44,296 nucleotides of DNA from JBGSON01 sp041739085 (GCA_041739085.1 JBGSON010000040.1:1-44296); one strand, 5' to 3'; shown: positions 23,973 to 33,400, counted from the first letter of the stretch. A program made the numbers and translations. The notes: generated from the sequence alone by a model not told the origin.

Positions 23973-26276
23973 CTATCTCCCGTAGATGCCGGCAATGATA
24001 AAGGCAAGTTCTCCCCTCGTGAGAATATGATCGGCCGTATCGATCCCGCTCGGAACGATCCCCATTTCAAGTCCTTTGTCCATGTAGGGCTTGTACCAGG
24101 GAATCGTGTGAGTATACAAAAGTGCTTCCGGATCCCACACCGGGATGTCATAAATCCCGAAGAGGATCTTCAGTGTCTCCGCAATGGTGATCTTCTCATG
24201 GGGATGGAAGAGAGAATCCCCATACCCGGACACAAATCCGTCTTTCCGGGCGCACCGGAGATATTTTCGAAGCCATTCGAGCTCCGTGGTGTCGGGAAAA
24301 TCAAATCCTGCCATGTCCTCACTCCCGCACGCTTCGATCTCATCCCGGAATCCGGTAAGATTCCGTTTCTCGTCCCCCTTGAGCTTCGCAAGCATCATGG
24401 TCTTCAGTGCTTCCGCGCGGGTTACGGATCTCTCGGGACGAAAGGTGTGGTCACGGTATCCATCCAGAATCCCCTCATCCTTGAGCTCAGCAATAGCCTG
24501 CTCATACCGGTGATACGCAATATCAGAAAAGATCTCCTCGAGTGAACCGAGCGTGTATTCCCCCGATGGATAATTCGGGGCGGTGCTCAGGTTTTTAAAA
24601 CTTAAAAGCATGGTTTCGAAATCCCCGGTCCGATCCTCGAAGTTCTTCTCGAGATCATCATACTCAAAAGCATAGATGTATTCTCCGTCCAGGAGATGCA
24701 CGATCGAAGTTTCTCTCGCGACGCCGACATCATCCCCGTCATACACATAGGTGAGTGAGATCCCGGGGATCCCATCGATGATAACACTGGCGTTCTTCTG
24801 GATGAGCCGGAAGCCGGACACATAGGAATAATTATTGAGGACTTCCTTCAGATAATCTTCCGGTGTAATTTTTTTATCGGATTCCTGAAGTTCACTGTAA
24901 TAGAGGGAAATAGTCGCTTCGTGATCGTCCTCACGGAGAAAATCTACAATGTGATCCTCACTGCGAGGATCCCTGTTTTCCAGAAGGCTCCAGCCCTGAG
25001 CCGCATTGATACTGAATGGGGGGTCTTCCCGGACCAGGCTTTCCGGAGGATCGGGGATGACCTTCGTACCGGTGAATGTAAAAGTCCCGAGGACGTCCCC
25101 GTACATGGCTTTCGCGTCGTCTTCCTCATTGAGAGCATATTCATAGTAGAGGATGATGAGCGAGCCGCCGTACGGGACGAGGATAAAAGTCGATTGCGTG
25201 TCCCAGTAGAGATACGTGATGGAAAACGCCTCCGTCCCGTGGAAGTCGATGTCCTCCCGCGCATAGTTCTTCAGATCTTCTTTTTGTTTCTCAAAATCCT
25301 CGAGGATGCTCGAGAGGATAAAATCTTTAGTGACAGGAAATGGATAGTCCTGAATGCTGATCGATATCCGGAAGTTGAAGATATCGCTCCTGGGTCTCAT
25401 TCCGACGCTGAACTCATCGATCTCATCGAATTCCCAGGTCTCAGGAAGAGTGATGGAAAATCCGGGTGATCCGGGATGATCATACTTTCCGGTCTCCTTC
25501 ACATCATTCGTGAAGGAAAGATATTCTCTGAGTTCCCCCTCTGCCGCCGGATTTGAAACCGGCGCTTTGATTTTTTCTGAATCGATCCATGACTTTGCTT
25601 CCCGGATATCAAGAAAATAGGCAAGGGAATTGATGCTGCTCGAAATCCCGAATGTCGGGACGCCGACGAGATTTCCATCCCTATCGAGCGCGGTCCCTCC
25701 GGAATTCCCAAAGCTGATGACCGTGTCCGTCTTGATGTAGGTGAATCCATTTTGCTTTTCAAATCCGCTCACCTGGCCTTTTGTGGAGGTGATCGTCTCC
25801 TTTCCGATCCCGGGATATCCGTGGATGATGATCTCATCCCCTTCCGCAAGGCTTCCGCTATAGGAATAATCATAATAGCGGACCTCGGGAACAAGATTTC
25901 CCCGGATATCCTCAGGGGAAAGCATGAGGAGCGCGACATCCATATCCCGGTTCCTGGAGATGAGTGATGCGGTGTATTCGCAGAGCGGCTCCTCCTGATT
26001 ATTGAAGCTGATGCAGATGTGGAAGAGGTCGTAGGTCTCGTCCGTGTCCTTTTCCACGACATGGTTGTTCGTGAGGATGAGTCCTCCGGAGCTGATAAAG
26101 GTCGCGGAGCCAGAAGCCTGGGGAACGACTCCGCCGTTCCGGGTGAATTCGCTCGCGACGATCTTGACCGTCGGAGACATCTCCCCTGCCGGCCCTTCCG
26201 CATCCGCGGCGGAAAACGGGATGGCAAATACGCACAATGCAACGATGAGCGCTGATTTCTGCAGGGATCGGTTCAT
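23973..26276 (-). CDS. Secreted trypsin-like serine protease with C-terminal SLH domains
   Basis: The 767-residue product has a signal peptide (about 1-26, cleavage near AADAE). Residues about 35-230 form an HtrA/S1-type protease domain with the full triad: H72 in LTNNHVV, D113 in NRDMDVALLML, and S192 in FGNSGGTALD. No PDZ domain is visible after it. Residues about 240-580 hold two related alpha/beta domains (each with a 'GFSITLPETWEF' or 'PPFSINAAQGWSLL' strand, then FILxxILxDFE or PEDYLKEVL), resembling PsbP/DUF-type folds. The C-terminus (about 590-767) carries SLH domains (FSDIAYHRYEQAIAELKDEG, GYRDHTFRPERSVTRAEAL, GYGDSLFHPHEKITIAETL). It should be a cell-surface-anchored protease. A hairpin and a TATACT box lie just upstream. 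Confidence 0.9.
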   Translation of the reverse strand: MNRSLQKSALIVALCVFAIPFSAADAEGPAGEMSPTVKIVASEFTRNGGVVPQASGSATFISSGGLILTNNHVVEKDTDETYDLFHICISFNNQEEPLCEYTASLISRNRDMDVALLMLSPEDIRGNLVPEVRYYDYSYSGSLAEGDEIIIHGYPGIGKETITSTKGQVSGFEKQNGFTYIKTDTVISFGNSGGTALDRDGNLVGVPTFGISSSINSLAYFLDIREAKSWIDSEKIKAPVSNPAAEGELREYLSFTNDVKETGKYDHPGSPGFSITLPETWEFDEIDEFSVGMRPRSDIFNFRISISIQDYPFPVTKDFILSSILEDFEKQKEDLKNYAREDIDFHGTEAFSITYLYWDTQSTFILVPYGGSLIILYYEYALNEEDDAKAMYGDVLGTFTFTGTKVIPDPPESLVREDPPFSINAAQGWSLLENRDPRSEDHIVDFLREDDHEATISLYYSELQESDKKITPEDYLKEVLNNYSYVSGFRLIQKNASVIIDGIPGISLTYVYDGDDVGVARETSIVHLLDGEYIYAFEYDDLEKNFEDRTGDFETMLLSFKNLSTAPNYPSGEYTLGSLEEIFSDIAYHRYEQAIAELKDEGILDGYRDHTFRPERSVTRAEALKTMMLAKLKGDEKRNLTGFRDEIEACGSEDMAGFDFPDTTELEWLRKYLRCARKDGFVSGYGDSLFHPHEKITIAETLKILFGIYDIPVWDPEALLYTHTIPWYKPYMDKGLEMGIVPSGIDTADHILTRGELAFIIAGIYGR

Positions 26277-26281
26277 GGCGG

Positions 26282-26306
26282 GGGTGATGAAATCACCCGT
26301 AGTATA
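26282..26306 (-). promoter_or_regulatory. -10 box and leader hairpin of the SLH protease gene
   Basis: On the minus strand TATACT (26306-26301) is followed within two bases by GGGTGA-TTTCA-TCACCC (26298-26282), a perfect 6-bp hairpin that ends three bases from the CCGCC preceding ATG 26276. The hairpin would be at the very 5' end of the mRNA and could affect stability or initiation. No convincing -35 box is seen. Confidence 0.5.
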
Positions 26307-26319
26307 ACAGAAAGTATCC

Positions 26320-26337
26320 GGATTGCTCCGGCAATCC
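26320..26337. promoter_or_regulatory. Palindrome between divergent genes, possible operator
   Basis: GGATTGC (26320-26326), TCCG, GCAATCC (26331-26337) form a perfect 7-bp dyad. It lies midway between the start of the SLH protease (minus) and the -10 box TATACT at 26367-26372 of the plus-strand operon. A T-rich stretch follows on the plus strand, but no gene ends here, so an operator fits better than a terminator. Confidence 0.35.
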
Positions 26338-26406
26338 TTTCCTTCTTTTTGCGCAGGGCGTTTTTTTATACTAGAGTACTTCCGTTCTCACTCTTTCTTG
26401 TCGTCT

Positions 26407-26778
26407 ATGCCGAAGAAGAAAAAACACGAGGTCGAAGAAATAAAAGCGGAGGAGGTCGAGGTCGTGAAAAACGGCGAAGAGAATAATGAGATCGTGACCA
26501 TATCAGCCGATGATCCGACTCCCACCTTTGCTTCATCAGAGGAGAACCCCATTGAAAAGATGTTCGGAAACATCGAGGAGCTGAAAAAAGTGAAGCCATT
26601 TGGGATACTCGCTCTTGCGTTGAGCATTGTCGGGATAAAGTTTTATGTACTCTATCTCTGCCCGGCGGCGATACTCCTGGCAGGCATCGACATTCTCATC
26701 GGGAGCAAATATACGAAGAAGTTTTCTTATGCCGCGATCATCATCGCAATCCTCTCCCTCCTCAATTCCTGGACGTGA
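26407..26778 (+). CDS. Small membrane protein with charged N-terminus
   Basis: From ATG 26407 the product is 123 residues: a highly charged, Glu/Lys-rich, probably disordered N-terminus (about 1-65, starting MPKKKKHEVEEIKAEEVEVV) and two or three hydrophobic segments (KPFGILALALSIVGIKFYVLYLCPAAILLAGIDILIG split as two helices, then FSYAAIIIAILSLL). I do not recognise a family. The frame is open upstream to 26323, but the -10 box TATACT at 26367-26372 would put the mRNA start near 26378, which excludes the upstream ATG. The stop TGA overlaps the GTG start of the DUF4012 gene, so the two are translationally coupled and may act together at the membrane. Confidence 0.7.
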   Translation: MPKKKKHEVEEIKAEEVEVVKNGEENNEIVTISADDPTPTFASSEENPIEKMFGNIEELKKVKPFGILALALSIVGIKFYVLYLCPAAILLAGIDILIGSKYTKKFSYAAIIIAILSLLNSWT

Positions 26779-28910
26779 CGGATCATTCTCCCCGTATGAC
26801 GGATTGTCCTCATGAGACCATCGGCAGAGGTTCCAAAGAACAAGAGGTGCTCATCCGTATTCCTGAATCCGTGATCCGGGGCACTGCATTTTCCCCGCAT
26901 ACGATTTCATTCCGGCCGCTTCTGAAGCCTGAAGAAAGGGAAGGATCATCTCCTCATCATCCGACTCTCCCTCATGAAATACAACGCGATCATCAGGTGC
27001 TCCTGAGTCAGAACGCCTGGAAGAAAGTCCATGTGTTCCGTGAACTCCGGAGAATGGTCTTTCTCGGCTCCATCTTCATCGTCCTCCTCTGGTGCGGAAA
27101 AATCTGGTCCGAGGCCAGGTCGTATGGAAGCCGTCTTCTCCGGGAGAAAGATACCCTCCTCCAGGAATATGAGGATCTCGACGCATCACTTTCGAAAGGA
27201 GATCTCATGTCTCTCGAAGAGTCGTTCCGGTCTTTCTCTCTGACTCTTGAACGGCTCTCACTCGAAAAGCCGCTTCCGGAAGACGGCCGCACGGATGGTG
27301 TTGTGAGCGGATTTGACAGCATGAATGCTCTGGTCGAAGCGGGACTCCTCCTTTCTGATACAGCACTATTCATCACGGATGAATTGGCAATGATCAAGGA
27401 AGACATTCCCGGGATCCTCTCCGGAGAGCTCGATCTCCTTACTCCCCTCGGATCTTTCTACAAATCCATTGAAACCGTGAAGCAGAATCTTCAGGATTCT
27501 GAGGCGCTCCTCGTAAAATCCCTCCGCGGTCCGCTTCCTGATGATATCGCGGTCTTTATCCACCGGACGCTTCAGCAGATCGATTCTGCACTGGTCATTA
27601 TAGACAAAATGGACAAAGCCCGCCCCGGACTCGAGGCGTTTGTCGGAAAGTCGTATACCCATACGGTCGTCGTTGTTTTTCAAAACAGCAGCGAACTCCG
27701 CCCTTCAGGAGGATTCATGGGAAGTCTTCTCATCATCCATTTTAACGGAGGAAAGATATTCAGCTGGAAGTTTTCCGATATCTATGATTTCGACGGTCAG
27801 CTCGGGGAGATCGTTCCCCCGCCACTGCAATTCTCATCCCTTTCGGACCGCTTTTATCTCCGGGACGCGAACATCTATCCGGATTTTCCGAGGTCGGGGG
27901 AGTATATCCGCTGGTTCCTCGAGAAAGAGAAGGGACCCACCGCAGACACGGTCATCGCCGTCCATGAAGGTGTTCTCCGCGATCTCGTAACGCTTTTTGG
28001 TCCCATTGAACTCGCCGGCGTGGATTATGTTTTTGACGGCGAGACCACTCCATTTGCTGTCTCCTATCTCGTGGAAGCGAAGATCTTCGGGCAGGGCGGA
28101 CAGAACTCGCCGAAGTCGATCCTCGAAGATTTCCTCTTTGAACTTATGGGACGCGCCAGTGGAGAGGGGATCCCTTCGGGTCTTGTTCCCGTCCTCGAAT
28201 CCTGGAAAAACACAAAATCAGTCCAGGCATACAGCAGAGATGCGTCTCTTGAAGGTCTCTTCCAGGAACTGGGTATATCCGGGGTCTATTTTCCGGAAGA
28301 CAAGAAAACGGAATTTCTCGGCATCATCCATTATAGCCTCGGGGGAAATAAGTCCGACGCATTCATCCATGAGGATGTTGATCTCTCAACGACCGTGAAT
28401 CTTTCCGGCGAGGTTTTTCACTCTCTCTCGATCTCCCGTTCTCATGCGTGGGGAGAGAGGGAAGAATCTCTTTTCAGCGGACTTTTTCATTCTTTTGGGA
28501 GCCCACATATGGATGAAGGGGCTCTTATTTCTATTCTCGGAAAAGGAGCGAACCGGGATCTCATGACGCTCTATCTCCCGAAGGGTTCCCGGATTATCAG
28601 GTCTGCAGGAGTGAATCTCAGCGATCTCGAAGTTTTTCATGATGAAAAATATTCTGCGTATTCCTTTCTCTTTCCTTCTCTCTCGCCGGGGGAAGCAGGA
28701 GAAGTGTCATTTGAGATCGATTCTCCACGACTTCTTGATGTGAAGAACGGTGAAGTCCTCTCGACCGAGTTTTTGGCCCAACCGGGAATCCATTCCTGTT
28801 CTTTCCGCCAATCCTTTCTCGGGGAATCGGGACTCTCTGTGGAGGGGACTCCTGTGGTCGAAGGCGACTGCAGAGAGGATATTCCATCCATTCATCTTGT
28901 GACGAGGTAG
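26775..28910 (+). CDS. DUF4012 membrane-anchored extracytoplasmic protein
   Basis: The 711-residue product has a cytoplasmic N-terminus, one membrane helix (about 93-110, RMVFLGSIFIVLLWCGKIW) and a large outer domain. The DUF4012 signature is clear near residues 295-345: VVVVFQNSSELRPSGGFMGSL, then IFSWKFSDIYDFDGQLGEIVPP. The family is found in Patescibacteria, Actinobacteria and Chloroflexi and has no settled function; it is often near cell-envelope polysaccharide genes. The start is GTG 26775, overlapping the preceding stop (GTGA); ATG 26796 is an alternative. The C-terminal 150 residues are beta-rich. Directly downstream is the palindrome array. Confidence 0.88.
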   Translation: MTDHSPRMTDCPHETIGRGSKEQEVLIRIPESVIRGTAFSPHTISFRPLLKPEEREGSSPHHPTLPHEIQRDHQVLLSQNAWKKVHVFRELRRMVFLGSIFIVLLWCGKIWSEARSYGSRLLREKDTLLQEYEDLDASLSKGDLMSLEESFRSFSLTLERLSLEKPLPEDGRTDGVVSGFDSMNALVEAGLLLSDTALFITDELAMIKEDIPGILSGELDLLTPLGSFYKSIETVKQNLQDSEALLVKSLRGPLPDDIAVFIHRTLQQIDSALVIIDKMDKARPGLEAFVGKSYTHTVVVVFQNSSELRPSGGFMGSLLIIHFNGGKIFSWKFSDIYDFDGQLGEIVPPPLQFSSLSDRFYLRDANIYPDFPRSGEYIRWFLEKEKGPTADTVIAVHEGVLRDLVTLFGPIELAGVDYVFDGETTPFAVSYLVEAKIFGQGGQNSPKSILEDFLFELMGRASGEGIPSGLVPVLESWKNTKSVQAYSRDASLEGLFQELGISGVYFPEDKKTEFLGIIHYSLGGNKSDAFIHEDVDLSTTVNLSGEVFHSLSISRSHAWGEREESLFSGLFHSFGSPHMDEGALISILGKGANRDLMTLYLPKGSRIIRSAGVNLSDLEVFHDEKYSAYSFLFPSLSPGEAGEVSFEIDSPRLLDVKNGEVLSTEFLAQPGIHSCSFRQSFLGESGLSVEGTPVVEGDCREDIPSIHLVTR

Positions 28911-29279
28911 AGTCGAGTTGGCAAGTGTGCAAGCTGGCAAGTATTGTTGGGGTCGTCCCTATTCTGTCACACCGGGCTAGACCCGGGGTCTCCCTGTTCA
29001 TGGTTGGAGCAGGGAAAAGGTGAGTGGTGCCAATGATTTTCTGTGATGGTTTTCTGGCAAATGGAGATTCCGGCTGGGGGGCCGGAATGACAAGGGAAAG
29101 AGGCCGGAATGACAGAGGGTTCTCTGTCACCCCGGGCTCGACCCGGGGTCTCTCTGTTCATGGTTGGAGCAGGGAAAAGGTGAGTGGTGCCAATGATTTT
29201 CTATTGGGTATTTGGAGAACTTGGAGATTCCGGCTGGGGGCCGGAATGACAAAGGGAAGGGGACGGAAGGACAGGGTTC

Positions 29280-29844
29280 TCTGTCACCCCGGACTCGATC
29301 CGGGGTCTCCATTTTCGGTTGGAAACCACGAGATGCTGAGATCAACCCACTGAGGATTCATTTCTCGAATGAGATCCTCTTTCCATATCCGACGCCATTT
29401 TTTCAGCTGCTTCTCGCGATGGAGAGCAGCAGATATGTCATCAGTTTCTTCGAAGTACACGAGTTTTGTGAGTTTGTACTTGGAAGAAAAACCATTATGA
29501 ACTCTGTTTTTATGCTCAAAAATTCTCCTTTCCAGATCGTTCGTTACGCCGACGTAAAGCGTTGTGTTCTTTTTATTGGTGAGAATGTAGACATAGTATT
29601 CCCTCATATTTCTATACTCTATCGTTTTCTTCGAATGTCTATCATTTGTCACATTCCATGAGATAGAGCCAATTTGATGAATGATAATCAAATAGCCCAT
29701 TCGTACACGTTTCAATTGTTTTATTGAGTGTCGACAAGGAAAAACATCAGGATGGGAATTGGGAAGAATACAGTGGTGCTAATATGCTTATTCTGAGGTT
29801 TCTGGAAGGATCCGGAGATTCCGGCTTGGGGCCGGAATGACAGA
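29280..29844 (-). mobile_element. Nuclease-bearing copy of the hairpin-ended element
   Basis: This 565-bp copy has the same left end (TCTGTCACCCCGGACTCGAT..., stem CCCCGGA/TCCGGGG) and the same right end (GTGGTGCTAAT..., ATTCCGGC/GCCGGAAT, TGACAGA) as the five short copies. Between them it holds a GIY-YIG gene and its upstream region. The short copies look like internal-deletion derivatives. A 7-bp dyad (ATTTGAT 29672-29678, ATCAAAT 29687-29693) lies upstream of the gene. Calling it mobile is inference: I see the architecture of an autonomous element with short derivatives, not an insertion event. Confidence 0.6.
29284..29607 (-). CDS. GIY-YIG single-domain endonuclease
   Basis: From ATG 29605-29607 the product is 107 residues, the usual size of the UvrC-N-like/URI group of stand-alone GIY-YIG nucleases. 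Visible: YYVYILTNKKNTTLYVGVTN (Y-V-Y near position 4 and YVG, the two halves of the GIY-YIG core), DLERRIFEHKN (catalytic Arg), FSSKYKLTKLVYFE, and ALHREKQLKKWRRIWKEDLI with the metal-binding Glu of the E-K-Q-I/L-K-x-W motif. The last residues GDPGSSPG and the TGA stop are encoded by the terminal hairpin of the flanking repeat, so the element end supplies the protein tail. The longer frame to 29715 lacks family sequence at its start. It has repeats on both sides. Confidence 0.88.
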   Translation of the reverse strand: MREYYVYILTNKKNTTLYVGVTNDLERRIFEHKNRVHNGFSSKYKLTKLVYFEETDDISAALHREKQLKKWRRIWKEDLIREMNPQWVDLSISWFPTENGDPGSSPG

Positions 29845-30368
29845 ATGAAGCTCGGAGGCCGCAATGACAAAGGGGTTCTCTGTCACCCCGGGCCCCGAAG
29901 GGGGCCCTTTGGGCCTCGACCCGGGGTCTCCCTGTTCATGGTTGGAGAAGGGGAAAGGTGAGCGGTGCCAATAATTTCCTGTGAAGTTTTTCTGGCATCC
30001 GGAGATTCCGGCTGGGGGGCTGGAATGACAAAGGAGTTCTCTGTCACCCCGGGCCCCGAAGGGGGCCCTTTGGGCCTCGACCCGGGGTCTCCCTGTTCAT
30101 GGCTGGAGAAGGGAAAAGGTGAGTGGTGCCAATAATTTTCTGTGAAGTTTTTCTGGCATCCGGAGATTCCGGCTGGGGGGCCGGAATGACAAAGGGGAGG
30201 GGCCACAATGACAGGGGATTCTCTGTCACCCCGGGCTTGACCCGGGGTCTCCCTGTTCATTGCTAGAGAACGGGAAAGGAGAGTGGTGCCAATGATTTTC
30301 TGTGATGTTTTTCTGGCAAATGGAGATTCCGGCTCGGGGGCCGGAATGACAAAAGAAATTCAGGCACC

Positions 30369-30400
30369 AAAAAACCCCCTCCCGTTTCCGGAAGGGGGTC
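30369..30400 (-). terminator. Intrinsic terminator of the S-layer gene
   Basis: On the minus strand GACCCCCTTCC, a 5-7 base loop, GGGAGGGGG and then TTTTTT. It lies 45 bases past the stop of the large SLH gene and separates it from the repeat array. Confidence 0.88.
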
Positions 30401-30444
30401 TTAGGAACTGAATTTACCTATCAGTTGTTCAACTCAGAGAAGAA

Positions 30445-33400
30445 TTACTCTACGAGTACATTCTGGATCTGAGAAGTGCTGGAGTCTCCGAGGTCGATCC
30501 ATCGCATGTCAACGCCGGTGACACCGTTGTCTCGTCCTTCGTCTCTCCAGGTAATACCGTCAACTCCAGGCGCGGAAGCATTCACTTCGATGGTTGCCGT
30601 TACCTTGTCGTCGTTTGCGACACCGGCGATATCAGCGCGGACCACATAGGTCTCACTGGCTCCGCTGATCTCATCGTAGAAACCGACGCCAAAGAGCTGT
30701 GCTGTGTTTACAAGCGGATAGAGGGCTGCGCAACCATCAGTCCCGACTGTCAGGACTGTGGCGGCAGGAGCCGCTGCAGCAGGCGAGCAAGCAATGACTT
30801 CATTGCTACCGTTCCTGAGTGTCACGTTCGTGAGGGCTACTGCCCCACTCGGAGCAATGAACACTCGAACGCTCTGGAGGTATGCTTCTGAATCGTCATC
30901 GGATTTCACAAGACTGACTTTCAGAAGTTCTCCCTGTGTCTGGTTGCTGAGAGAAGTCGTGGAAGTGACTTTCTCCGCGATGACCTTGTTTCTCATGACG
31001 AACATGGTCTCAGCGGCATCAGTCTCCTCATTCACTTCGTCTCCATCAGAGATCGCGAGGTTCACATCCGTATCAGTGGTGTACTGAGCACCGGAATCTT
31101 CTCCCCGGATCGTGAATTGGCCGTCAGTAAAATCAAGGAGGACGTTAAACGCCATCCCTGAGTTAGCAACGTCGTTTGTCGCGATCTGGTTGAGGTAAAC
31201 CTTTGTGAGAACAGTGGTCTCAGAAGAGCTTGCCTCTTCAACCACGAGATCAAGGTCCTGGAGATACGCTTCCGCGCCTCCGGCAACGACGGTCAACGCG
31301 CCGGTTGAGGCGTTCTGTCCGTTCTTCTTGAGAACCGCGGTCCCGTCGCTATAGTAGAGGGAAACCATATCGATGGCATCCTGGTCGTTGAGGACATCAG
31401 GATACCAAGCAGCCGTATTCACAGCGGCGATGAAAACGGTGAGGTCTTCAACGTTCGCGTCCTCATCCTTCGCGTCAAACGCGAATCCGGCGACAGTGTT
31501 CGCCGTGCTCGTGCCGTCCGCAACAATGATACCGGAGTCCGGAGAAACAGAATCTTTCTGCCAGACATCGATCGTTCCGGATTCGATGAGCGTGTAGGTC
31601 GCGCTCGTGAATGCTCCAAAATTCGTGATGGTAGCCTCGTCTCCGTCCTGATCTTCGACATCAAGCTGAGTCGTGTTGTTCGCGTCGAGTCTCAAGATGA
31701 GAGTCGGTGCGGCAGCACTCAGAGAAGATCCGATATTGCATCGAACGATGATACCGACTTCTCCACCGTGCTGGATGTAGATGCCTCCTTCACCATCGTC
31801 ATCGAGGCTGGAGAAGACAAGTTGTCCACCGTCGATGTTCTCGCCCTGTTGCTCGAGAGTGGTGACGGTCCCTTCCTTTGAATAGATACTGCAGTCATCG
31901 ACATCGTCGTCAATGGTAGTTCCGAGTTCCGTGAAGGTCACTCTCCGGACATAGAGGTCCTCGGAGTCATTCGCGCGGAAAGTCCCTTCCCAGACGAGCT
32001 TGTCGTCAGCCCGAGCGACATAGCTGTCGTTCGAGAGGGTCTTGAGCGTGACATCGATCGCAGGTTCCTGGATGGTGTACGTCTTCGTTGTCGGATTTCC
32101 AGCCGGCTTGCAGTCGTGCTTTGGATCCGGGTCAACTCCTCCGCACTGCGTCTCTTCTTTTGATTCGATTCCCTCGAGGTTGACCGTGGTCATGTCGAGA
32201 GCAAAGAAGAGTTCGCATCCTTCGATCGCGTTCGCGTTCACATCACCCATGATGTCGAGGACGAGAACCTCGTTCACATCGATGACGACCTGGTCATTGA
32301 ATTCGAGATCTACCGCCACACCACCGACCACAGCAGGGTCTTCTGGTCCCCAGTAGGTGGATCCTGTATCGACATCAACGAGCTTGATGCTCTGGAGATA
32401 GGACGCGACGTCGGTTGCTTCGTTCTCAGCGGTTGCTGGATCGTTGCAGTTGTTGAAATTCACGTGCATCGTCACATTCTTCTTGATTTCGAGGGCTTCA
32501 CCATAGTTGCTGATGGTGAGCGTTCCCCAGTTCACTCCGTCGGTATCGGGAGCGACTTCTCTCGAAGTGGAATCGACTGCGAAGACGATGTCTCCGCCGA
32601 TCACCTGGATGATGTCAGTAGCTCCTGATTCTGTGACTTTAACACCGAAACCATAGGTAAGGCCTGTTCCGATGACATCGGTTGAGACTTCGTCGAATTT
32701 GACTTCGAGGGTCTCATCGACTCCGCCAAGGATGTCTCCTTTGCATCGGATCGTCTTCGTGTCGCCGTCCTCGAGGAGGAATCCTCCGTCTTCAAGTCCG
32801 GTGAAATCGAAGGTCGCCTTTTCTCCAATAACGCTATCGACGATATCGGAGATCCTTTCGCCCTGGAATTCGATGTACACATTGCCGATATCTCCATCGC
32901 CGGGACCGTTGAATTCAAGGGTCATAGCCTGGAGAAGAACGTCTTCCGCATTGCCGGCTTCTACCTGCATTCTGCAGAGTTCGACGTCGGTCTGTCCGAC
33001 TTCCACCTCGTCGTCAGAGACGGCGCGGAAATCAAAGTTGAGATCGCCGACTTCGACATTTCCGATAGTCATGATCTCTCCCTCGATCGGGAAATCTCCT
33101 GTGACGGGAACGTCTCCGCCGGTGTCAGCATCGATAGCGACGACATCTTCCGGAACATCTACTCCGAAGACATGTTCGCCTCCTGCGACGACTCCATCTG
33201 CAACATCTCCGATGTCACCAGCGACGACCACAGTTTTTGTGGTGCCGGCCGGGATGAGGAGAGGATCAGACTGGAGGTTGAGCGGAGCGATCTGTCCGTC
33301 GGAAGTAAATCCGCGGCCAGATCCCTTCTGCATATAACCATCAAAAATCTTGACGGTGTCGATGTCATCCTGCTCACCGAGTCCGGAATGGGAGATGGTG

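Larger units (their letters stand above)
28963..30351. repeat. Array of six hairpin-ended elements (five of about 130 bp, one carrying a nuclease gene)
   Basis: Six copies: 28963-29092, 29123-29251, 29280-29844 (with gene), 29879-30030, 30040-30191, 30222-30351. Each begins TCTGTCA plus a hairpin (CCCCGGG, 5-base loop, CCCGGGG) and ends in a second hairpin (ATTCCGGC, G-rich loop, GCCGGAAT) plus TGACA. The ends are thus imperfect terminal inverted repeats. Between hairpins is a shared ~90-base core (TGTTCATGGTTGGAG..., then GTGGTGCCAAT...). Short copies are 129-130 bases; two are 152 because of an identical 22-base insertion in the first hairpin loop. Gaps of 9-34 bases contain decayed extra tail copies. 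All copies have the same orientation. Confidence 0.93.

Noticed and set aside
28618..29345. Minus-strand frames through the repeat units with Pro/Gly-rich products
   Set aside because: The products only repeat translated hairpin sequence (such as ETPGLARC or DPGSSPG) and differ in frame from unit to unit; they are not genes.
29608..29715. N-terminal extension of the GIY-YIG gene
   Set aside because: The 36 extra residues do not belong to the family, which starts just before the YYVYIL strand.
28963..30351. CRISPR array
   Set aside because: Units are about 130 bases and alike along their full length; there are no unique spacers and no cas genes.
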